The position numbers and the translations under genes are program-made. Positions 60,020 through 64,000 of a stretch of 64,000 bases of DNA are shown here, piece by piece; the stretch's first letter is position 1, and every line of letters starts with the position of its first letter. A model generated the notes under the pieces. That model saw only the letters and a list, made by a program, of their open reading frames with translations. It was not told the DNA's origin and made no database searches. The DNA is taken from NCBI RefSeq assembly GCF_017571495.1, contig NZ_JAGETZ010000010.1, positions 62,001 through 126,000 of the forward strand, read 5' to 3'. This DNA is from Hymenobacter negativus. GTDB lineage: Bacteria > Bacteroidota > Bacteroidia > Cytophagales > Hymenobacteraceae.

Positions 60020-62107
60020 ATGAAACAGCTTTTTCTAAGTATTCTATTAGCAAGTGCCGCCTTGCAGCTGCGTGCCGAAGACGGCCACCAGCTCTGGCTG
60101 CGCCCGCACACGGCCGTGCCCGTCACGGTGATGGCGCCTGCCAAAAGCTCGGCTTTGCTCGCCACGGCGAAGCAGGAGTTGCAGCAAGGCTGGCAGGGCC
60201 GTGCTGGGGCCACCGTCACGCTAACCCTCAACAAAGACAAAACCATCAAATACGACGGGTTCCGGCTGAGTGCGCAGGGCGTGCAGGCTGCTACCGAGCG
60301 GGGCATTCTATACGGAGTTTTTGAGCTGCTGCGGCGTCAGCAAACCGGCCAGCCGGCGGCCGATGAGGCTTCTAATCCGTCGTATGAATTTCGCCTGCTC
60401 AACCACTGGGACAACCCCGACGGGTCGGTGGAGCGGGGGTACGCCGGCAAGTCCATTTTCTGGCGCAAGGACAGCGCCTTGGTCGTGACCAAGCGCGACA
60501 AAACCCTGTGGCAGGAATACGCCCGTGCCAACGCCTCGGTGGGCATCAACGGCAGCGTGCTCAACAATGTGAATGCCTCGCCTATGATACTCTCCGCCGA
60601 GTACCTGGGCCGCGTGAAAGCCATTGCGGACGTGCTGCGGCCGTATGGCGTAAGGACCTATTTATCGGTAAAGTTTTCCTCGCCGGTGCTACTGGGCGGC
60701 CTCAAAACCGCCGACCCGCTGGACCCGGCCGTCATCAAATGGTGGCAAGGGAAGGCTAAGGAGATTTATCAGCAGGTGCCGGATTTCGGTGGCTTTTTGG
60801 TGAAGGCCAGCAGCGAGGGGCAGCCCGGCCCGCAGGACTACGGCCGCACCCACGCCGATGGCGCCAACATGCTGGCCGACATCGTGAAGCCCTACGGCGG
60901 GCTGGTGATGTGGCGCGCCTTCGTGTACAGCCCCAACGATAAGGACCGCGCCAAGCAGGCCTACAACGAGTTTATACCCTTAGACGGCAAATTCCGGGAC
61001 AACGTCATTATCCAAGCTAAAAACGGGCCGGTTGACTTTCAGCCGCGCGAGCCGTTCAGCCCGCTGTTTGGGGCGTTGAAAAAGACGGCCGTAATGCCTG
61101 AGTTTCAGATTACCCAAGAGTACCTCGGGCACGCCATCGACCTAGCGTATCTGGCGCCGATGTGGGAAGAGTGCCTGCAAAGCGACACCTATCAGGCCGG
61201 TCCCGGCAGTACCGTGGCCCGCTGCACCAACGGCAGCGTGTACCGTCAGGCGCATTCGGCGATGGCCGGCGTGTCCAATGTGGGCTTGGACACCAACTGG
61301 TGCGGGAACGACTTCGCCCAGGCCAACTGGTACGCCTTCGGGCGGCTGGCCTGGAACAGCAGCGCCAAAAGTGCCCAGTTGGCCGAGGAGTGGCTCAAAC
61401 TGACTTTCCACAACGCAGCTGGTGCGGCCACTCAGCCTGCGAACACTGCCGCCTGGAATACCAACTTTCTGGCGCCCGTGACGCAGCTGATGCTGGCCAG
61501 CCGCGAGGCCATCGTTGACTATTCTATGCCGCTGGGCTTGCACCACATCATGTCGGCCACTCATGGGCACTACGGCCCCGGTCCTTGGTGGGCCCCACCC
61601 GGGATGCGCGCCGACTGGACGCCGCCCTACTACCACCAAGCCGCGGCCAACGGCGTGGGCTTCGACCGCACCAAAACCGGCAGCGACGCCGTGAGCCAGT
61701 ACCACGAGCCGCTGGCCTCACAGTTCAACGACCCCGCCACTTGCCCCGATGCCTACCTGCTCTGGTTCCACCACCTGCCCTGGGATTTCAAGATGAAAAG
61801 CGGCCGCACCCTGTGGGACGAACTGGCCCTGCACTACGACCACGGCGTGCAGCAGGTGCGGCAGTTTCAGCGCACCTGGGACCAGGCCCAGCCCTACGTG
61901 GACGCCGAGCGGTTTGGAGCGGTGCAAGCCAAGCTGCGCACCCAAAGCGGCAACGCCGTGGTGTGGAAAGACGCCTGCCTGCTCTACTTTCAGCAGTTCA
62001 GCCACCTGCCTATTCAGGCCACTGTAGAGCCGCCCATGCACACCTTGGAAACCCTCATTGCCAACGACATGCCGCCCCGCTCGCCGCGGCCGATTCGACA
62101 GCCCTAG
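60020..62107 (+). CDS. GH67 alpha-glucuronidase (copy 2)
   Basis: A 695-residue secreted enzyme with signal MKQLFLSILLASAALQLRA. The catalytic carboxylates are Glu266 (ASSEGQPGPQDYG), Asp339 (VDFQPREPFSP) and Glu367 (ITQEYLG), again spaced 73 and 28. The N-terminal domain is ~30 residues shorter than in copy 1, as seen from the offset of the triad. Other motifs (LNHWDNPDGSVERGYAGKSIFW, GLHHIMSATHGHYGPGPWW) are conserved. Both copies should cleave glucuronosyl xylo-oligosaccharides; divergence may reflect a tolerance for extra decorations. Confidence 0.95.
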   Translation: MKQLFLSILLASAALQLRAEDGHQLWLRPHTAVPVTVMAPAKSSALLATAKQELQQGWQGRAGATVTLTLNKDKTIKYDGFRLSAQGVQAATERGILYGVFELLRRQQTGQPAADEASNPSYEFRLLNHWDNPDGSVERGYAGKSIFWRKDSALVVTKRDKTLWQEYARANASVGINGSVLNNVNASPMILSAEYLGRVKAIADVLRPYGVRTYLSVKFSSPVLLGGLKTADPLDPAVIKWWQGKAKEIYQQVPDFGGFLVKASSEGQPGPQDYGRTHADGANMLADIVKPYGGLVMWRAFVYSPNDKDRAKQAYNEFIPLDGKFRDNVIIQAKNGPVDFQPREPFSPLFGALKKTAVMPEFQITQEYLGHAIDLAYLAPMWEECLQSDTYQAGPGSTVARCTNGSVYRQAHSAMAGVSNVGLDTNWCGNDFAQANWYAFGRLAWNSSAKSAQLAEEWLKLTFHNAAGAATQPANTAAWNTNFLAPVTQLMLASREAIVDYSMPLGLHHIMSATHGHYGPGPWWAPPGMRADWTPPYYHQAAANGVGFDRTKTGSDAVSQYHEPLASQFNDPATCPDAYLLWFHHLPWDFKMKSGRTLWDELALHYDHGVQQVRQFQRTWDQAQPYVDAERFGAVQAKLRTQSGNAVVWKDACLLYFQQFSHLPIQATVEPPMHTLETLIANDMPPRSPRPIRQP

Positions 62108-62172
62108 TTATTCTCTTGGCTTCGTTGGCCACTTACGAGCCGCCTGCCTTGTCATTTCCCACCCTCGCATTT

Positions 62173-63837
62173 ATGCCCCAATTCCTTTCATCTGTAGCCC
62201 TGGTTACGGCACTTGCGCTAGCCGTTTCGCCCCCGTGCAGCTACGGTCAGGCCAGCCCTAAGCCGGGCGAAAACCCCATCCTGCGCGACGTCTTCACCGC
62301 CGACCCGGCCCCCCTGGTATATAAGGATAAGGTGTACCTGTACGTGGGCCACGACGAGGCCAAGGAGGGGCAGATGTTCAACATGAACGACTGGCGGTGC
62401 TACTCTTCCACCGATATGAAAACCTGGACGGCGCACGGCCCGGTAATGAGCGTGCGCGATTTCAAATGGGCCGTGCGCGACGCCTGGGCCTCACAGGTGG
62501 TGGCACACAACGGCAAGTTCTACTTCTACTCGGCGGTGCAGGAGGGGGCGCCGGCCAACGCCAAGGCCATCGGGGTAGCCGTTTCCGACAGCCCCACCGG
62601 CCCCTTTGTAGATGCCCGCGGCTCGGCTCTCGTCTCCGACAAAACCACGCCCGGCCCCAACAACTGGGACGACATCGACCCCACCGTATTCGTGGATGAC
62701 GACGGCACGGCTTGGCTGGCCTGGGGCAACCCCAACTGCTACCTGGCCAAGCTCAAGCCCAACATGACCGAGCTGGACGGGCCCATCCAGCGCATCGAAG
62801 TGCCCAACTACACCGAAGGCCCTTGGCTGCACAAGCGCGGCAGCACCTACTACCTCACCTACGCCGCCTTTGCGCACCAGGGCATGTGGGAGAAGCTCTG
62901 CTACGCCACCGCCCCGCGCGTCACCGGCCCCTGGACCTACCAGGGCATCCTCACCGAGCAGGCCAAAAACAGCTATACCATTCACCCGGGCATCGTCGAG
63001 TTTAAGAAGCAGTGGTACCTGTTTTACCACAACGCGACCCTCACGCTGCCCACCGGCGAAAGCGGGGCGCTGGGCCGGCGCAGCGTGTGCGCCGAGTACC
63101 TCTACTACAACTCCGACGGCACGATTCAGCCCATTGCCCACACGGTGGCTGGCCTGAGCGTGCCGCCCCGCAAAGGCCCCCAGCCGGCCCCGCCCAAGCG
63201 CCCGCCAGCGGTTCCGGCTGCGGCCACGCCCCCATTGGCAAACCCTGGTATCGCCCTCACCGAAAACACTCAGCCCCGGCCCGCGCAGTGGCCCGGCAAC
63301 CCTGTTTTCAGCACCATGCCCGACCCAGCCACGCTGGCCCTCGATAACCTGAGCTTCAACCATAGCAAGGGCATTACCAACCTGGGGCAAACGTTTGAGG
63401 TGAAAGCCGATTGCCGGCTCACGCGCCTTGACCTATTCGGCGGCGACGGCCTTGGCACGGACGCCAAGCAGCCCGTGGCCCTGGCTCTCTACGACTTGGG
63501 GCCAGTTACCGGCCTCGCCGCCGACGCACCCACCTACCCGGACGGCCCCAACCTGCTGGGTGCGGCCAATGGACTGAGCATCAACTATACGCCCCAAGCT
63601 GCTGGCATCCTGCAATTCGATTTTGCTACTGGCCCCCAAGTGACGTTGCGGGCCGGCCACCGCTACGCGCTGGAACTGCAGGGCGTAGCGAAGTCGGCGC
63701 CGCTGTTTTGGCGAGTAAGCCGGCAGGATACCTATGCTGGCGGCAGCGCCTACCAAAACCGTCAACTCGTGCTCCTGAACGACAAGCACGGCTACGACTT
63801 TGCCCTGGCCGTGTACGGCACGCCGCTAAACGACTAA
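62173..63837 (+). CDS. GH43 arabinofuranosidase-type enzyme with proline-rich linker and extra C-terminal domain
   Basis: A 554-residue secreted protein from ATG 62173; the frame is open back to 61585, but that overlaps GH67 and is not coding. Asp44 (FTADPAPLVYKD), Asp169 (DDIDPTVFVDDD) and Glu215 (YTEGPWLHKR) are the triad. After the propeller comes a linker rich in Pro, Ala and Lys (~328-355), then a ~190-residue beta-rich domain (LGQTFEVKADCRLTRLDLFGGDG, GHRYALELQGVA, YDFALAVYGTP) that I do not recognise. It resembles a carbohydrate-binding beta sandwich by pattern only. Confidence 0.88.
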   Translation: MPQFLSSVALVTALALAVSPPCSYGQASPKPGENPILRDVFTADPAPLVYKDKVYLYVGHDEAKEGQMFNMNDWRCYSSTDMKTWTAHGPVMSVRDFKWAVRDAWASQVVAHNGKFYFYSAVQEGAPANAKAIGVAVSDSPTGPFVDARGSALVSDKTTPGPNNWDDIDPTVFVDDDGTAWLAWGNPNCYLAKLKPNMTELDGPIQRIEVPNYTEGPWLHKRGSTYYLTYAAFAHQGMWEKLCYATAPRVTGPWTYQGILTEQAKNSYTIHPGIVEFKKQWYLFYHNATLTLPTGESGALGRRSVCAEYLYYNSDGTIQPIAHTVAGLSVPPRKGPQPAPPKRPPAVPAAATPPLANPGIALTENTQPRPAQWPGNPVFSTMPDPATLALDNLSFNHSKGITNLGQTFEVKADCRLTRLDLFGGDGLGTDAKQPVALALYDLGPVTGLAADAPTYPDGPNLLGAANGLSINYTPQAAGILQFDFATGPQVTLRAGHRYALELQGVAKSAPLFWRVSRQDTYAGGSAYQNRQLVLLNDKHGYDFALAVYGTPLND

Positions 63838-63864
63838 GCTACTCCCCGAAACCACAGCAGCTTT

Positions 63865-64000
63865 ATGACTACCTGTCTGGCTCTTATGCACCGTAGTAAG
63901 CACGTCCTCCTGGCGGTGGGCCTGCTTTTCGCGGGTGCTGCTCCCGGCTACGGCCAGCATTCCAGCCCGCAGAAGAAGCCGGCCAGCACCGCGGCTGCTT
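63865..64000 (+). CDS. N-terminus of a secreted protein, cut by the window end
   Basis: From ATG 63865 (or ATG 63886, which gives a tidier signal peptide) the frame stays open to the window end. HRSKHVLLAVGLLFAGAAPGYGQ is a typical signal peptide with an AxG-type cleavage site, followed by a polar, Lys/Pro/Ser-rich start of the mature protein (HSSPQKKPAST). It lies 27 bases after the GH43 stop on the same strand, so it continues the xylan series. The function cannot be judged from 45 residues. Confidence 0.6.
   Translation, partial: MTTCLALMHRSKHVLLAVGLLFAGAAPGYGQHSSPQKKPASTAAA

Noticed and set aside
61585..62172. Long N-terminal extension of the last GH43 frame
   Set aside because: It overlaps GH67 copy 2 in another frame and is Arg/Pro-rich. 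A signal peptide starts at ATG 62173.
1..64000. CRISPR arrays, rRNA, tRNA and complete insertion sequences
   Set aside because: No regularly spaced repeats, no tRNA-like cloverleaf with anticodon, and no transposase gene was seen. The only transposase-like piece is the zinc ribbon in the LacI protein.

Overview
The window looks like a chromosome segment of a high-GC member of the Bacteroidota, most likely Hymenobacter or a close relative (Cytophagales). The evidence is a type IX secretion (T9SS) sorting domain, two SusC/SusD pairs, start regions without strong Shine-Dalgarno sequences, a TAnnTTTG-type -7 promoter box, and coding DNA rich in G and C throughout, with one clearly AT-rich island at about 5760-6200. 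Genus is an inference.

Region 1 (1-7.4 kb) holds the end of a T9SS-sorted secreted protein, a 75-nt multi-stem element, a SusC/SusD pair followed by the stub of an alpha/beta-hydrolase esterase (an apparently eroded utilisation locus), and a plasmid-type parA plus a small ribbon-helix-helix-like partner behind an AT-rich leader with a perfect inverted repeat. Region 2 (7.5-13.1 kb) is accessory DNA: a 2-oxoglutarate/Fe(II) oxygenase fused to a seven-bladed WD40 propeller, several small immunity-like or membrane proteins, a gene interrupted by an in-frame amber codon, and a decayed RCC1-repeat/T9SS gene.

Region 3 (13.1-16.2 kb) is a cupin plus DapA/NanA-type aldolase operon divergent from a MocR-type regulator. 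Region 4 (16.2-21.1 kb) reads as a nitric-oxide or nitrosative-stress cluster: a Cys-tailed MarR regulator, a Rho-binding antiterminator (Rof) homologue, a DUF2024 protein, a protoglobin, an unknown small protein and a secreted protein on the minus strand, divergent from an NsrR-like Rrf2 regulator and flavohemoglobin. The two plus-strand genes share an operator built on GGACAAATTTGTCC.

Region 5 (21.3 kb to the end) is a very large xylan locus. A LacI regulator with an unusual N-terminal zinc ribbon is divergent from uxuA, with a 46-nt perfect palindrome between them. Then come GH67, an SDR (possible fructuronate reductase), SusC/SusD, a CE20-like acetylesterase, xylB, xylA, GH10, GH115, GH127, GH43, GH97, GH95, GH43, GH43, GH115, GH43-CBM6, GH31, GH67, GH43 and the start of another secreted protein. 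Together they predict uptake and stepwise removal of acetyl, (methyl)glucuronic acid, arabinose and galactose/fucose-type decorations from a complex glucuronoarabinoxylan, then xylose catabolism (XylA/XylB) and glucuronate catabolism (UxuA plus SDR). Glucuronate isomerase, KDG kinase/aldolase, a sugar permease and a GH3 beta-xylosidase are not in the window.
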